Shown here: positions 39,215 to 51,168 of the stretch, piece by piece
Layout: each line of letters starts with the position of its first letter
Position numbering within the stretch: position 1 is the stretch's first letter
NCBI GenBank assembly: GCA_938075195.1
Contig: CALJGK010000035.1
Coordinates: 1 to 58,193, forward strand
Source: an uncultured SAR86 cluster bacterium
Lineage (GTDB): Bacteria; Pseudomonadota; Gammaproteobacteria; Magnimaribacterales; Magnimaribacteraceae
Direction: 5' to 3'
Length of the DNA stretch: 58,193 nt
Made by a program: the position numbers and the translations under genes
Notes under the pieces: model-generated
The model's database searches: none
What the model saw: only the letters and a program-made list of their open reading frames with translations
What the model was told of the DNA's origin: nothing

Positions 39215-39933
39215 AACTTGGCATTGAAAATCTTCACAAACAATACGCGAATAAGATTGTAATCGAAGGAATTACTTTTGAAGTAAGTCAGGGTGAAACT
39301 TTAGGTATTCTGGGGCCTAATGGAGCCGGTAAGACAACTTTATTTTATATGATTGCAGGACTGATCAATCCTGATTCAGGAAATATTTACCTAGGTAATG
39401 AGGTAATCAACAAAGAATCTATATCCAAGAGAACTTCTTTGGGCCTATCCTATCTTCCTCAGGAATCTTCTATTTTTAGGGGACTAACTGTAGAGGAGAA
39501 TATATTTTCATCGCTGGAACAAAGGAAGGATTTAAGTCCACAAGATAGAAAAGAATTACTGGAATCTTTATTGGATGAATTTAATCTATCAGAATTTTCT
39601 AAAACTCAAGGGATAAAGTTATCAGGTGGCGAAAGAAGACGAACAGAAATTGCTAGGTCGCTTGCATCCGATCCCAAATTTATACTATTAGATGAGCCCT
39701 TTGCTGGCATTGATCCTCTGGCAGTCTCAGATTTAAAACAAACTATTCAGAAGCTCAATCAAAAGGATATAGGTGTATTGATTAGTGATCATAATGTTAG
39801 AGATACTATGAATATTTGTACTAAAGTTATAGTGGTTAACAAAGGTAAAATAATAGCCAATGGCAATCCTGATGATATTGCTCAAGATCCTACGGTCAAG
39901 GAAGTTTATCTCGGACACAACTTCCAGTCTTAA
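39211..39933 (+). CDS. lptB: LptB, ATPase of the LPS exporter
   Basis: Powers LPS extraction from the inner membrane with LptF and LptG, which are not in this window. 240 residues, the family norm. Walker A GPNGAGKTT at 35-43, Q-loop LPQESSIFRGLTVEEN near 86-101, ABC signature LSGGERRR near 138, Walker B FILLDEPFAGIDP near 157, and H-loop SDHNVRDT near 192. Start overlaps the preceding gene by four bases; rpoN starts three bases after. Confidence 0.97.
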   Translation: MKLGIENLHKQYANKIVIEGITFEVSQGETLGILGPNGAGKTTLFYMIAGLINPDSGNIYLGNEVINKESISKRTSLGLSYLPQESSIFRGLTVEENIFSSLEQRKDLSPQDRKELLESLLDEFNLSEFSKTQGIKLSGGERRRTEIARSLASDPKFILLDEPFAGIDPLAVSDLKQTIQKLNQKDIGVLISDHNVRDTMNICTKVIVVNKGKIIANGNPDDIAQDPTVKEVYLGHNFQS

Positions 39934-39936
39934 GAC

Positions 39937-41220
39937 GTGAAACAAAGTTTAAAGCAGAAACAGAAACTTTCTCTGAATATTACCGCAAACCTTGGTAATC
40001 AAATTAAATTATTATCTCTAAGTGGCTTTGAGATCAGTTCGAAACTTAATGAACTCATAGAAAATTATTTAATAGAAGATGACAAACAAATAAAATATTT
40101 TAAAGATGAATTTTTAGTAGATAGGTATAAAAATACCTTATATGCAAATGATGGATTTGAAAATCGATTCTCTCTAGATATCGATCAAACAGAATTAAAA
40201 CAAAAATTATTTGATCAACTTGCAATTGAGTCTTTAAATCAGATTGAGAATCTAATTGGTGAATTTTTAATAGATTCGATTGAGGAAAATGGAAGATTAG
40301 ATCCAGAGTTAGATTATGAAGATATTAAAAGAATAGTCTTAGAGGATTTTCATACTGATATTGAAGATCATGAGATTGATGCAGTGCTCTCAATTATTCA
40401 AAACCTTGACCCACCGGGATGCGCATTTAGATCAATCGATGAATCTCTAAATATTCAAATTGATAACTTAAATTTAGAAGCCCAAGAAAAGCTAGAATTA
40501 AAAGAAAAAATACAAGATTTGGTATCAAATAAAACTTCTTTAAAGGACTTACCTGATCATTTTAAAGAAGTATTACTTAAGCTGTCTTTAAATCTAGGAG
40601 GCAGTTTTGGTAAATCTTCTGAAAATTATATAAGACCTGACCTCATAGCTATAAGAGATAAAAATCTTTGGCATGTATCGCTAAATGATGACTTCATGTC
40701 TCAAGATCTTCTAGAAAAAATAAAAGTTAAAGTAGAATCCTCTGATAAGGACGATGGTAGCTCTTTATCATTTCTAATAGGTCTAGAAAGAAGACAACAG
40801 ACCCTTTTCATGGTTGCTAAATTCTTAGTTGAAACTCAAGAAAATTTTTTAAACAACAAAGCCAAAAAGAGAGCGCTATCGAACAAACAAGTGGCTAATT
40901 ATTTAAAGATCAGCGAATCAACAATTTCAAGGATAGTAAGAAATAAATATATTCAATTTCCAGATAAGATAATTCCACTAAAAGATCTTCTTGAAAAAAG
41001 GCTAAACAAGCCAGAAAAAGGAAAGGATGTCACGCTGAGTGATTTAAAATTTCTTATTGAAAAATTAGTATCAATGGAAGATAAATTAAACCCGCTAAGC
41101 GACGAAAGCCTTAAATTTCAGCTAACAAATGAATTCGAGATCCATTTATCCCGAAGAACTATTGCCAAATACAGGCAAGAACTGAAGATTCCTCCTTCAA
41201 GACTTAGAATCAAAAATTAA
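39937..41220 (+). CDS. rpoN: RNA polymerase sigma-54 factor, compact
   Basis: Sigma factor for promoters with -24/-12 elements, needing enhancer-binding ATPases. 427 residues against about 477 in E. coli; starts with GTG. Region I is recognisable but divergent (SLKQKQKLSLNITANLGNQIKLLSLSGFEI lies within the first 35 residues), and the acidic region II is short. A helix-turn-helix sits near SNKQVANYLKISESTISRIV (about 315-335), and the RpoN box RRTIAKYR at 406-413 is intact. The stop is one base from the end of convergent yhdP. No hpf or ptsN gene follows, unlike E. coli. Confidence 0.95.
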   Translation: MKQSLKQKQKLSLNITANLGNQIKLLSLSGFEISSKLNELIENYLIEDDKQIKYFKDEFLVDRYKNTLYANDGFENRFSLDIDQTELKQKLFDQLAIESLNQIENLIGEFLIDSIEENGRLDPELDYEDIKRIVLEDFHTDIEDHEIDAVLSIIQNLDPPGCAFRSIDESLNIQIDNLNLEAQEKLELKEKIQDLVSNKTSLKDLPDHFKEVLLKLSLNLGGSFGKSSENYIRPDLIAIRDKNLWHVSLNDDFMSQDLLEKIKVKVESSDKDDGSSLSFLIGLERRQQTLFMVAKFLVETQENFLNNKAKKRALSNKQVANYLKISESTISRIVRNKYIQFPDKIIPLKDLLEKRLNKPEKGKDVTLSDLKFLIEKLVSMEDKLNPLSDESLKFQLTNEFEIHLSRRTIAKYRQELKIPPSRLRIKN

Positions 41221-41221
41221 T

Positions 41222-44200
41222 TTATTCTTTCGATGTCTCAAACCAGCCCGAAAAATCAGTTTTAGGGTCTGACAAGGTACCCTGTACAGTCCAAGAGCCT
41301 GAGCTAAGTTGATCTAGATTTCTTTCAAAAGCCTTACCAGCTATATATACAATTCCTGCTGTTACAGGACCTCCTAATAAGAATGCATAAGCTGGAAGAT
41401 ATTCTCTAAGAGGCAATGTCATCAAAACCACTAGATTAAGATTAGTAAAGGATCCAGTGTCATCTTTATCAATTTTTCCTTCCCATCTAAATTCGCTTGA
41501 ACCGCTTCTGAATATTAAAGGCTTTGAAATTGAAATTGAAGTTTTAGCTATCTTAAAATTGCCACGAACTGAATCTGAGCTGAATCCTGATTGATATAAC
41601 TTTCTAAAATCTAAATTAGTAACTTTCTCAAAAGAATCAGTGATGTTAAAAATGTTAATGAGCCTCAATAGATTATTAGGTGTGGGCATGTCCTCTCTAT
41701 CTTGAATTAATAAACCATTAATATTTAGTGATACTTCTCCAAGAATATTTTTGTAACTCACCTGCCAAGGCAGAGAGTCCCAATAAATATCTACTTCGGT
41801 TGAAATTGTATCCATTTCAAAGTTTGGATTTATTCCAAATTGCTTAAACCCTTTTTCTGGCGAACCTGAGTATATTTGTGATTTAAGTGAAGTTTGCCAA
41901 CCTAAACTTTCTTTTACAATTTCAAGCCTTGAAATGCCATCACTAGTGCTTGTTAATCCCCACTTACCGTAAATACCCTCGAGATTATTAAGTTTTAATA
42001 AACCACCTAAAGGCTCCACATCAAATTTCCATTTACCGTAATCATTTGAATTAAGAATGAGTAAATCAGTTTCAAAAGAAAAACTGGTATTTAAATTATT
42101 ATAAATATTTAAAAATGTAGAATCTCCGGGCGAGTCATTTAAATCAATCTTTAAAAAATCTAAGTTTATAAGCGGACGAAGACCTTTCACTTTAGGAAGG
42201 TATATCTTGCCCGCAAAATCATCACTTGAAATTTTAAATGCGTAGTTTTCTTGTGATTTTTCAGAGTATATTCTTGTCTTAGGAATGATGAAGTCTGAAT
42301 ACTTAACCTCTTTTATTACTAAATTTTTAATGTTGAAGTTGATTGATTGATCATCGAATGTTTGGCTTTCTAAATTTAGTAAACCCAAATCAAATTTCTT
42401 AAAGGTACCAATTAATGAAATGATGCCTGGTTCTGTAGTTATACTTTGCTTCTCAGCACCCGCTATAAGGTAGCCCTGCTTTTTGTCTGATGAAAGATCA
42501 AGTTTACCTCTTAATACATCTCCATACTTAAATCTTAGTTGAGAGTAATCTTTTGTATGAGCAGGATAGTATTGAAAATTAAAATTAATCTCATCATCTT
42601 TAGCTTTATAAAATGGATCTAAGAGGGAAATCTTTGTACCAATTAAATCTGAAGAAAATTCGATAAAACTTTTTTTAATTTTTGCTCCTTTCTTAAAAGA
42701 AGGTACATTGATATCAATAAAAACCTGAGAAGCTCCTGTAATTTTATCTTCTAGAGATTTAGGAATGAATTTTCTTAGCTGAATTATCTCTTTTGCACTG
42801 AAAACTGAATAATCAGGTGAGCTTAAATTATTGGCAATCTCGAATGAAAAAGGAATTGAGTTAAGCTTTAGTGAGAGAAAGGCTTCTTTTAGACCATCTG
42901 CACTATCATATTGAATTGAAGAAAATATATTTTTTATATTAAAATCTAGAGGACTGATATTAAAACCTCCTTTTTTAATTTCAGTAGAAATCTTCAAATT
43001 TGAAGATGAGGACAATAACTCAATCTTTCTTGTTAAGGGTGAATCATAAATGTAATTAGTAAGATGGAGACCTTCAACATCTGTTAATTGAGATTCCTCG
43101 CCTTCAAATAAATCTATAATTGAAGAAAATGGTCCACTCGCATTTCCTTCTATCTGGAAAAAGTAATTTTCTTTATTTTTATATGTTTGAATTTTTGCAT
43201 CGATATTAGAACCAAGAAAATTGCCTCTTTTTAAATCCCCTAAAAAATTGAAGTCATTTACCCTGAAGTCGCCATTAACATCTCTTATTTTGTAACTATT
43301 GATGTTAATGCACAGATTTTCAGCCGAACCAATAAGGCCTAAAGTAGCAGAGTTATCTTTGTAAATTCTATCAACAGGGCCTCTATAAATTAAATCCGCG
43401 CCTTCTACCGAACCACAACCTATAAGACTCTTTAAAGTTTGCTTTGTTCCAGAAAGATATGAGGTATTAGGAAATAATAAGAAAGCCGAATTATGATTTA
43501 TTTTTTCTGCCCTTATTCTAAGGTTAAGATCACCTAAGCTTGCTGCAGGGACTGGTTTTAAGTCAAAAAGTCCGTTTAACCTCTCTTCATTAAAAACACC
43601 AGAAAAGACCGATGGGAAAACCTCTAGTCCTAAAGATGAAATATTGAAATTAATATGAGAATTAAACTCATCAAAACTAAGCCTTTCATCTAAGAAATTC
43701 TTTGCAGCAACAGAGACTCGAGGTGAGGATATTTTAATTATAGATTTACCATCATCTAATTTAATTTGGCCTGCTAAGCCTTGAACATTGACTGCTTCTG
43801 AGAGTATTTCTATATCTTTAAATGAAGATCTAAACAAGTCTGAGTTAAGGTTTATAAATGAATCAATCAACTCTCCTTTGACATTTATGTCTAAGCCATA
43901 ATTTTGAATCAGTAGATTTATAATTTTAGTTTTTGATAAGTCAATCTTGGGGAAAATAAATATGGGATTATTGAAATTTAAATCAACAAAAAAATCGGGC
44001 ACTCTTAGGGTATTGTCATAGTTTAAAAAGGAGCTTACTTGCAATAAGTAAGAGTCTGAGTCTTTGAGATTGAAACTCGATGATAAAGCATTTATGCCCA
44101 ATAAACTTTTACTCAAAGAGGCATCAAAATTCCCCCTAAGATTTAAAAGTTCATTTTGAAGAAATGAAAAGTTAATAAATGAGTTAATCTCACCATCAAA

Positions 44201-44833
44201 ATCGCAATTTTTGCAGAATTGGGAGATTAATTTTTGACTTACTAAAAAATTAGAAGCGCTAAGATGACCCCTTAAAAGAGCTCCACTTGTATTCTCTTCA
44301 CTAAGCACTTTTAGTAACATACTATTAGATTTTTTATCCAGCAAATTAATCGCTAAACTAGGGCCATCTTTATCTCGCACAAAAGATAGCCTGCCTTTCA
44401 ATAAAATTTCATTACCATCAGTAATATTAATATTCCTCAGATTGAGCTCTTTAATTTTAGTGAGAAAATTTAAAGACTCTGCGAGATTGAGTGTTTCCTC
44501 TTCGTTTCCTTGGAAATAATTAGCCTCTATTTCAGAGATATTGATTTTTGAAATCAGATTACCTCTCAATAAATTCATCAAGGAATACTCTAACCAAAGA
44601 TCTTGGACAAAAAGACTCTGTTCTTTATTTATAAGATTAATATCTTTCAAATAAATTGAGGGCTTAAGAGGGTGCCAGTTTGACTCTACAATAGTGAAGT
44701 TTGAATTTGCGTCAAAATTAGAAAGAATTAGATATTTATAAAACGTGTTTTGTAAAACGATACTTGAAACAATTAGTATGATCCCTAAATAAATAGATAG
44801 GATCCAGGCCGCTATAGAGGTAATTTTTTTCAT
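41222..44833 (-). CDS. yhdP: YhdP-family AsmA-like protein
   Basis: Very large bridge-like envelope protein (1203 residues), one N-terminal membrane anchor (about 8-28) and a long beta-rich periplasmic part ending in an AsmA-like C-terminal region (MTLPLREYLPAYAFLLGGPVTAG, near 1145). In E. coli YhdP and its relatives TamB and YdbH move phospholipids to the outer membrane. Position downstream of mreBCD is shared, although the usual rng and maf genes in between are missing. Similar in length to E. coli YhdP (about 1266). No second anchor. Confidence 0.9.
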   Translation of the reverse strand: MKKITSIAAWILSIYLGIILIVSSIVLQNTFYKYLILSNFDANSNFTIVESNWHPLKPSIYLKDINLINKEQSLFVQDLWLEYSLMNLLRGNLISKINISEIEANYFQGNEEETLNLAESLNFLTKIKELNLRNINITDGNEILLKGRLSFVRDKDGPSLAINLLDKKSNSMLLKVLSEENTSGALLRGHLSASNFLVSQKLISQFCKNCDFDGEINSFINFSFLQNELLNLRGNFDASLSKSLLGINALSSSFNLKDSDSYLLQVSSFLNYDNTLRVPDFFVDLNFNNPIFIFPKIDLSKTKIINLLIQNYGLDINVKGELIDSFINLNSDLFRSSFKDIEILSEAVNVQGLAGQIKLDDGKSIIKISSPRVSVAAKNFLDERLSFDEFNSHINFNISSLGLEVFPSVFSGVFNEERLNGLFDLKPVPAASLGDLNLRIRAEKINHNSAFLLFPNTSYLSGTKQTLKSLIGCGSVEGADLIYRGPVDRIYKDNSATLGLIGSAENLCININSYKIRDVNGDFRVNDFNFLGDLKRGNFLGSNIDAKIQTYKNKENYFFQIEGNASGPFSSIIDLFEGEESQLTDVEGLHLTNYIYDSPLTRKIELLSSSSNLKISTEIKKGGFNISPLDFNIKNIFSSIQYDSADGLKEAFLSLKLNSIPFSFEIANNLSSPDYSVFSAKEIIQLRKFIPKSLEDKITGASQVFIDINVPSFKKGAKIKKSFIEFSSDLIGTKISLLDPFYKAKDDEINFNFQYYPAHTKDYSQLRFKYGDVLRGKLDLSSDKKQGYLIAGAEKQSITTEPGIISLIGTFKKFDLGLLNLESQTFDDQSINFNIKNLVIKEVKYSDFIIPKTRIYSEKSQENYAFKISSDDFAGKIYLPKVKGLRPLINLDFLKIDLNDSPGDSTFLNIYNNLNTSFSFETDLLILNSNDYGKWKFDVEPLGGLLKLNNLEGIYGKWGLTSTSDGISRLEIVKESLGWQTSLKSQIYSGSPEKGFKQFGINPNFEMDTISTEVDIYWDSLPWQVSYKNILGEVSLNINGLLIQDREDMPTPNNLLRLINIFNITDSFEKVTNLDFRKLYQSGFSSDSVRGNFKIAKTSISISKPLIFRSGSSEFRWEGKIDKDDTGSFTNLNLVVLMTLPLREYLPAYAFLLGGPVTAGIVYIAGKAFERNLDQLSSGSWTVQGTLSDPKTDFSGWFETSKE

Positions 44834-44840
44834 ACCAATA

Positions 44841-45344
44841 TTAAATTCTAATTTTCCTTCGTCTAAATTCTCTCAGGATGAAAAACAAAGGTATCCAAAT
44901 AAGAGACGAGAATAAAGCAAAGAGAAAAGAATCTAAAAGATAATTTCTATCAGAAAGATTAAGACCTGGAGCCCTGTCATTAAAGTCAAAACCAAATGCA
45001 AGCTTGAATATAATAAATAAAAAAAATAGAGTTACCGATTGTTGCCACATTGGAGAGACTCTAAATTGATAAAAAAAACGTTGGCAAATATAAGTTATCA
45101 ATACGAATAAAGCAGCGTGCAAACCTAATATTGTTCCCGTGGATATATCCAAAAGCAGTCCAAAAAGTAAGGCCTCAAAGATCCCCACTCTATCTGGCAA
45201 GGCCATATTCCAATAAATTAGAACTAATAAAGTTAAAACTGGTTTCCAGAGTATTAACACTTCAGGTGTAACATAAATATCAATTACAAAAGCCAAAAAT
45301 AAGGAGCTATAAATCCAGAATTGATTCAATAGAGATCTACTCAT
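44841..45344 (-). CDS. mreD: MreD, rod-shape membrane protein
   Basis: Inner-membrane part of the elongasome. 167 residues with about five membrane segments; ALPDRVGIFEALLFGLLLDISTGTILGLHAALF near 49-81 contains the family's GLLxDxxxGxxxG motif. Overlaps mreC by eight bases. Confidence 0.93.
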   Translation of the reverse strand: MSRSLLNQFWIYSSLFLAFVIDIYVTPEVLILWKPVLTLLVLIYWNMALPDRVGIFEALLFGLLLDISTGTILGLHAALFVLITYICQRFFYQFRVSPMWQQSVTLFFLFIIFKLAFGFDFNDRAPGLNLSDRNYLLDSFLFALFSSLIWIPLFFILREFRRRKIRI

Positions 45345-46191
45345 ACTTATAGATTAAAAAAAAGTCCTGATTAATGGGAGTCTGAGAAAACTCTATTTCT
45401 ATCCTCAAAAATTCACTATCAGCAGGATCCTCTATAGAAATAATTTCTCCAACTAATATATTTTGAGGAAATACACCTCCCAAACCTGATGTAAATATTT
45501 TTTCTCCAATGGAGAATTTAGAAGTTTTCTTAACATAACTCAGTTGTCCTGCTCTTTCTAAGCCAAATCCTTTTAGGGTAGAGTGAATCGAACTGGTCTC
45601 TGAAACAACTGGAATTGATGACCTAATATCTTGAATCAAAAAAACTTCTGCCGTAGTAATGCCTAAGTTACTAATCCTACCAACTAACCCCTCCTCGGAA
45701 ATAACAGGATTATTAATTTTAATATCATGATCCCTCTCTATATCTAAAACTAATAAAGGCTGGAAAATATTTGAAGACAGAAGATTCTTTTGAGAAATTT
45801 TGAATCTTTCTTTATTAAGATTAGATGCTGACCAAAGAGCATTTAATTTTTCTAAATCAATAGCGAGTTTTTTTGTAAGCTGGTTAGCAGCTTTTAACTT
45901 TAAATTTTCTTCTTCGAGGATTTTGACTCTCTTGTCCAAAGTCTCTCTGGCTGAGAAAAAAGAACTTGTTAGATCTGCAACATATCCTGGAAAATTAATT
46001 ATCAAGCTAATGGGTTTAAGGATTTCATGGCTAACCAATCTTAAAGTAGAAGAAGTTTCAAACTTTACATCACTAATCATGAGACAAATACAAAAGATTA
46101 CAGCAAAAACTACTCTCGAGGGTTTCATAGCGGGTATGGCAAATATTGCCTCGCTACTTATATAAGAAACCTTGTGTTCTCTCTTGAGCAT
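45337..46191 (-). CDS. mreC: MreC, rod-shape determining protein
   Basis: Bitopic protein linking MreB to PBP2 and RodA. 284 residues: short cytoplasmic N-terminus, membrane segment at about 26-42, coiled coil at about 78-115, then two beta domains (about 120-280) with GLVGRISNLG near 169 and FSIGEKIFTSGLGGVFPQNILVG near 227-249. Between mreB and mreD, 45 bases after mreB. Confidence 0.95.
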   Translation of the reverse strand: MLKREHKVSYISSEAIFAIPAMKPSRVVFAVIFCICLMISDVKFETSSTLRLVSHEILKPISLIINFPGYVADLTSSFFSARETLDKRVKILEEENLKLKAANQLTKKLAIDLEKLNALWSASNLNKERFKISQKNLLSSNIFQPLLVLDIERDHDIKINNPVISEEGLVGRISNLGITTAEVFLIQDIRSSIPVVSETSSIHSTLKGFGLERAGQLSYVKKTSKFSIGEKIFTSGLGGVFPQNILVGEIISIEDPADSEFLRIEIEFSQTPINQDFFLIYKYE

Positions 46192-46236
46192 AGATAAATG
46201 ATACTCAGAGCGGATTAATAAAGATATCTTAAAGTA

Positions 46237-47274
<1,038 letters not shown>

Positions 47275-47394
47275 TTAGTTTCCCGTTAAGAATTGCTTTG
47301 ATTGTATTTAAATGTAACTCTAGCAATAGCATTGTTTTTGAGCAAGCTACAATATGCTACATTACCCATCTTTTTAAACTATTACATTCAAAAT

Positions 47395-47691
47395 ATGGCT
47401 CTAAGCGACAAAGAATTAAAAGAAATTTCTTACCTTGCAAGGATAAATGTAAAGGAAGAATCGTTTTCTTCATTGAAAAAGGAACTTGAACAGATCTTAA
47501 CTCTTTTTGAAGAACTTAACGAAGCTGACACGTCCTCTATAGATGCTATGTCTCACCCTCTAGATCTATCTCAACCAACAAGAAAAGATGAAGTTACTGA
47601 AGAAAATCAAAGAGATGAGCTGCTAAAAAATGCACCTTCTGTTAAATCGGGACTCTTTATTGTTCCTAAAGTGATAGACGGAGAAGCATAA
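47395..47691 (+). CDS. gatC: GatC, aspartyl/glutamyl-tRNA amidotransferase subunit C
   Basis: Small subunit that holds GatA and GatB together. 98 residues from ATG 47395 ([17 protein letters not shown]). An in-frame ATG upstream at 47302 would add 31 hydrophobic residues not found in the family and is rejected. [15 protein letters not shown] near 35-50 and [15 protein letters not shown] near 58-72 are typical. One base separates it from gatA. Confidence 0.94.
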   Translation: MALSDKELKEISYLARINVKEESFSSLKKELEQILTLFEELNEADTSSIDAMSHPLDLSQPTRKDEVTEENQRDELLKNAPSVKSGLFIVPKVIDGEA

Positions 47692-47692
47692 A

Positions 47693-49147
47693 ATGGATCT
47701 GCACAAACTTTCTCTTAAAGAACAACTAGAAGGCTTAAAAAACAGTGAATTTACATCTGTAGAGCTGACTTCGCATTACCTTAAAAGAATTTCTGATCAT
47801 GACGAAAAGTTCAATTCATTTATAACAGTAACTGGAGACAATGCACTGATACAGGCACAAGCAGCTGATGAGCGCTATAAAAAAGACAAATCTCTTCCTC
47901 TTGACGGAGTACCTATCGCTCATAAAGATATTTTTTGCACCAAAGGAGTAAGAACAACTTGTGGGTCAAAAATGCTCTCAAATTTTGAAGCTCCCTACTC
48001 TTCAACAGTCTATACAAAGCTTGATGAACAGGGCATGGTGATGTTAGGAAAAACAAATATGGATGAATTTGCGATGGGTTCATCAAATGAGACAAGTTAC
48101 TTTGGTCCAGTTAGCAACCCGTGGGATACTGAATATGTTCCCGGAGGATCATCTGGAGGCTCTGCATCTTGTGTTTCTGCTGAGTTAGCACCGATAGCAA
48201 CAGCAACTGATACTGGTGGTTCTATTAGACAACCAGCATCTTTATGCGGTCTAACTGGAATAAAACCTACCTATGGAAGAGTTTCAAGATATGGAATGAT
48301 TGCTTTTGCTTCAAGTCTAGATCAAGGTGGTGTAGTGGCAAGGTCGGCTGAAGATGCTGCATTAATTCTTGAAGGAATGTCTGGGCATGACCCAAAAGAT
48401 TCAACTAGCTTAAAACTGCCATCGCCAGATCTTACAAAGAATCTTAAGAATTCTATACAAGGCATGAAAATTGGCCTTCCTAAAGAATTCTTTGAAAAAG
48501 ATATGCCATCTTATGTAGAACAATCAATCCAAGAAGCAATTGAAACTTATAAAAGTCTTGGAGCTGAAATCGTAGAGGTGTCATTAAAAAATATTAATTT
48601 ATCGCTACCAATTTATTACATTATTGCTCCGGCTGAGTGTTCGGCTAATCTATCAAGATATGACGGTGTTAGATATGGTTACAGGTGTGAGGATCCCAAA
48701 GATATAGAAGATCTATACATGAGAACAAGAGAAGAAGGTTTTGGAGCCGAGGTAAAAAGGAGAATACTAATAGGGACTTATGCCCTTTCAGCTGGTTTCT
48801 ATGATGCCTATTATCTTAAAGCTCAGAAATGCAGGCAGCTTGTAGCTAATGATTTTACTAATGCTTTTGAGTCTGTAGATGTTATTTTATCTCCAACCAC
48901 CCCAGGAACAGCATTCAAGGCTGGGGAAAAAAGCGATGATCCGACAGAGATGTATTTACAAGATATATTCACTATTCCTGCTAATTTGGCGGGTTTACCG
49001 GGAATATCTATTCCATGTGGAGAGCATGACGGACTTCCCTTGGGAATGCAGTTAGTTGGAAATTCACTTGAGGAAGACAAACTTCTGCAGTTTGCATATT
49101 CTTATCAATCAAATACAGATTGGCACAAAAAAATGCCAAATATTTAA
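47693..49147 (+). CDS. gatA: GatA, aspartyl/glutamyl-tRNA amidotransferase subunit A
   Basis: Amidase subunit that frees ammonia from glutamine. 484 residues. Amidase-signature Ser-cisSer-Lys triad visible as Lys78 (AHKDIF), Ser153 (GGSSGGSA) and Ser177 ([11 protein letters not shown]). Ends one base before the gatB start. The divergent mreB/gatCAB arrangement is found in Pseudomonas and other gammaproteobacteria. Confidence 0.98.
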   Translation: MDLHKLSLKEQLEGLKNSEFTSVELTSHYLKRISDHDEKFNSFITVTGDNALIQAQAADERYKKDKSLPLDGVPIAHKDIFCTKGVRTTCGSKMLSNFEAPYSSTVYTKLDEQGMVMLGKTNMDEFAMGSSNETSYFGPVSNPWDTEYVPGGSSGGSASCVSAELAPIATATDTGGSIRQPASLCGLTGIKPTYGRVSRYGMIAFASSLDQGGVVARSAEDAALILEGMSGHDPKDSTSLKLPSPDLTKNLKNSIQGMKIGLPKEFFEKDMPSYVEQSIQEAIETYKSLGAEIVEVSLKNINLSLPIYYIIAPAECSANLSRYDGVRYGYRCEDPKDIEDLYMRTREEGFGAEVKRRILIGTYALSAGFYDAYYLKAQKCRQLVANDFTNAFESVDVILSPTTPGTAFKAGEKSDDPTEMYLQDIFTIPANLAGLPGISIPCGEHDGLPLGMQLVGNSLEEDKLLQFAYSYQSNTDWHKKMPNI

Positions 49148-49148
49148 T

Positions 49149-50594
49149 ATGAACGAAAACTTGAACAACTGGGAAGCAGTTATTGGACTAGAAATACATG
49201 TCCAATTATCCACTAAGTCAAAACTATTTTCTGGGGCTAGCACTAATTTCGGTGCCCTTCCAAATACTCAAGCATGCAATATAGATCTTGCAATGCCAGG
49301 CGTTTTACCAGTTCTGAATGAAGAAGTATTAAAGATGGCTATTAAGCTAGGTACAGCTCTTAGTGCCGACATAAACAGTCCAACTAGTTTTGCTAGAAAA
49401 AACTACTTTTATCCTGACTCACCTAAAGGTTATCAGATTAGTCAGATGGATAAACCAATAGTAGAAGGTGGATATTTAGATATAGAAACTGAAAGTGGCA
49501 CTAAAAGAATAGGAGTCACAAGGGCTCATTTAGAAGAAGATGCAGGAAAATCTCTACATGATGATTTTGAGGGACAATCGGGAATAGATCTAAATAGAGC
49601 TGGAACTCCTCTATTAGAAATCGTCTCTGAACCAGAAATAAGCACACCAGCAGAAGCAGTAGCTTATTTAAAATCTATCCATTCTATTATTAGATATCTA
49701 GATATTTCAGATGGGAATATGGCCGAGGGTTCCATGAGATGCGATGCCAATGTATCTGTTAGAAAAAAAGGAGATTTAGAGCTGGGGACAAGAACCGAGA
49801 CTAAAAATGTTAATTCTTTTAGATTTGTTGAAAAAGCTATTCAGTATGAAATAGAGAGGCAAGTACATGAAATAGAATCAGGGAATGTGATTACACAAGA
49901 AACAAGGCTTTACGATTCTCAAAACAATACAACTCGACCAATGAGATCTAAGGAATATGCTAATGATTATAGATATTTCCCTGAACCAGACTTACTTCCT
50001 ATAACACTAGAAAAGGACTTTGTTGAGAGCGTAATAAACGGTATGCCAGAAATGCCGAATGAAAAAAAAGAAAGATTTGTTTCTAAGTTTTCATTAAGCA
50101 ATTATGACGCTGATCTTTTAGCAGCTGATAAGGGTATTGCCAATTACTTTGAAGAAGTAGTTAAGATTTCAGATTCCCCTAAGTTAAGTGCAAACTGGAT
50201 AATGGGAGAACTCTCTGCTCTGCTAAATAATGAAAATTTGAATATAAGAGACTCAAAAGTTTCTTCAGATAAATTAGGTCAATTAATTCTTAGAATAGAA
50301 GACGGAACTATCTCAGGAAAGATAGCGAAAGACATTTTTGAAAAAATGTGGGTAAGCGGAAAAGAAGTGGACATTATTATTAAGGACGAAGACCTAGAGC
50401 AAGTAACTGATGATGATGAAATAGAATCCATGATTGATGAAGTTATTGCAAACAATCCACAGCAACTTGAACAATATAAATCAGGTAAAGATAGACTGTT
50501 TGGATTCTTTGTAGGGCAAGTTATGCAAGCTTCTCAAGGAAAAGCCAACCCAAAACAAGTTAACGAGATTCTTAAATCTAAACTAAAAGAATAA
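49149..50594 (+). CDS. gatB: GatB, aspartyl/glutamyl-tRNA amidotransferase subunit B
   Basis: Kinase/amidotransferase subunit that turns misacylated Asp-tRNAAsn or Glu-tRNAGln into the amide form. 481 residues from ATG 49149 ([20 protein letters not shown]); an upstream frame extension to 49056 lies inside gatA and is rejected. [17 protein letters not shown] near 13-29, [10 protein letters not shown] near 122, and DFNRAGTPL-like [16 protein letters not shown] near 146-161. The C-terminal YqeY-like tRNA-binding domain is present (about 330-481). The last 12 bases overlap the convergent TetR-like gene. Confidence 0.98.
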   Translation: MNENLNNWEAVIGLEIHVQLSTKSKLFSGASTNFGALPNTQACNIDLAMPGVLPVLNEEVLKMAIKLGTALSADINSPTSFARKNYFYPDSPKGYQISQMDKPIVEGGYLDIETESGTKRIGVTRAHLEEDAGKSLHDDFEGQSGIDLNRAGTPLLEIVSEPEISTPAEAVAYLKSIHSIIRYLDISDGNMAEGSMRCDANVSVRKKGDLELGTRTETKNVNSFRFVEKAIQYEIERQVHEIESGNVITQETRLYDSQNNTTRPMRSKEYANDYRYFPEPDLLPITLEKDFVESVINGMPEMPNEKKERFVSKFSLSNYDADLLAADKGIANYFEEVVKISDSPKLSANWIMGELSALLNNENLNIRDSKVSSDKLGQLILRIEDGTISGKIAKDIFEKMWVSGKEVDIIIKDEDLEQVTDDDEIESMIDEVIANNPQQLEQYKSGKDRLFGFFVGQVMQASQGKANPKQVNEILKSKLKE

Positions 50595-51167
50595 CCTGTC
50601 TTGTAAGTGCAGATTTATCATATTATTGAAGTCCTTAAGGACCTCTTCTCTTTCTCTTTTATTTGCTTTTACGCAGTAATCAAGAAGACCATATAGAGAA
50701 AGTAAAACTAAATCTGCTTGCCTGTCTAAGACAGAATCTATCTTACCAGGCCACCCTTTCTTTATTAGTAATCTAATTTTTTGTCGATGACTTTTCTTTG
50801 TACGATCTCTTTCTGCAAGGCACTTAGGTAAGTAAAAAATAGCTGAGTAAACTAAATCACTGTACTCAGGCAATAGATCGACCATTTTTAAAACGGAACT
50901 TTCCAAAAGATCTTTGGCATCATTGGCTGTTTTACAATTTTTTAAACCCTTCTCGAGATGAGCTTCTATTTTTCTGGTTACTCTTTTTTGCTCGTTTAAA
51001 AACATATCTTCCACATCAAGAAAAAAATCTGTTAACTCATTGAGGGGCATTTCCATTTCGTAAGCCAATCGAGTAAAAGATATGGTATGAACTGTTTTAT
51101 CCATCTTCCTGATAGAGTCCATGGACTTTTGGATAATCTTTACTTTCTTTTGAACGTCAACATTCAT
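50583..51167 (-). CDS. TetR-like transcriptional regulator (tandem copy 2)
   Basis: 194 residues. N-terminal helix-turn-helix of TetR type (about 8-55, [19 protein letters not shown]) followed by an all-helical domain that would bind a ligand. It is a clear paralogue of the next gene upstream: the two have the same length, the KKGWPGK and RQ-L motif near 150-165, and a nearly identical C-terminus (NLHLQDR-FF). The recognition helix differs between copies, so they may bind different sites or form a heterodimer. Last gene of the run from prfA; one base separates the two copies. Confidence 0.8.
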   Translation of the reverse strand: MNVDVQKKVKIIQKSMDSIRKMDKTVHTISFTRLAYEMEMPLNELTDFFLDVEDMFLNEQKRVTRKIEAHLEKGLKNCKTANDAKDLLESSVLKMVDLLPEYSDLVYSAIFYLPKCLAERDRTKKSHRQKIRLLIKKGWPGKIDSVLDRQADLVLLSLYGLLDYCVKANKREREEVLKDFNNMINLHLQDRLFF

Positions 51168-51168
51168 C

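Noticed and set aside
47302-47394. N-terminal extension of gatC
   Set aside because: The added residues are hydrophobic and unlike GatC, whose family start matches ATG 47395.
49086-49103. TGGCAC-like hexamer as a sigma-54 promoter
   Set aside because: Spacing to a TTGC element is wrong and it lies near the end of gatA with gatB directly following; other TGGCAC hits in the window also lack the -12 part. A full scan was not possible by eye.
49056-49148. N-terminal extension of gatB
   Set aside because: It lies wholly inside gatA, and the conserved GatB N-terminus begins at 49149.
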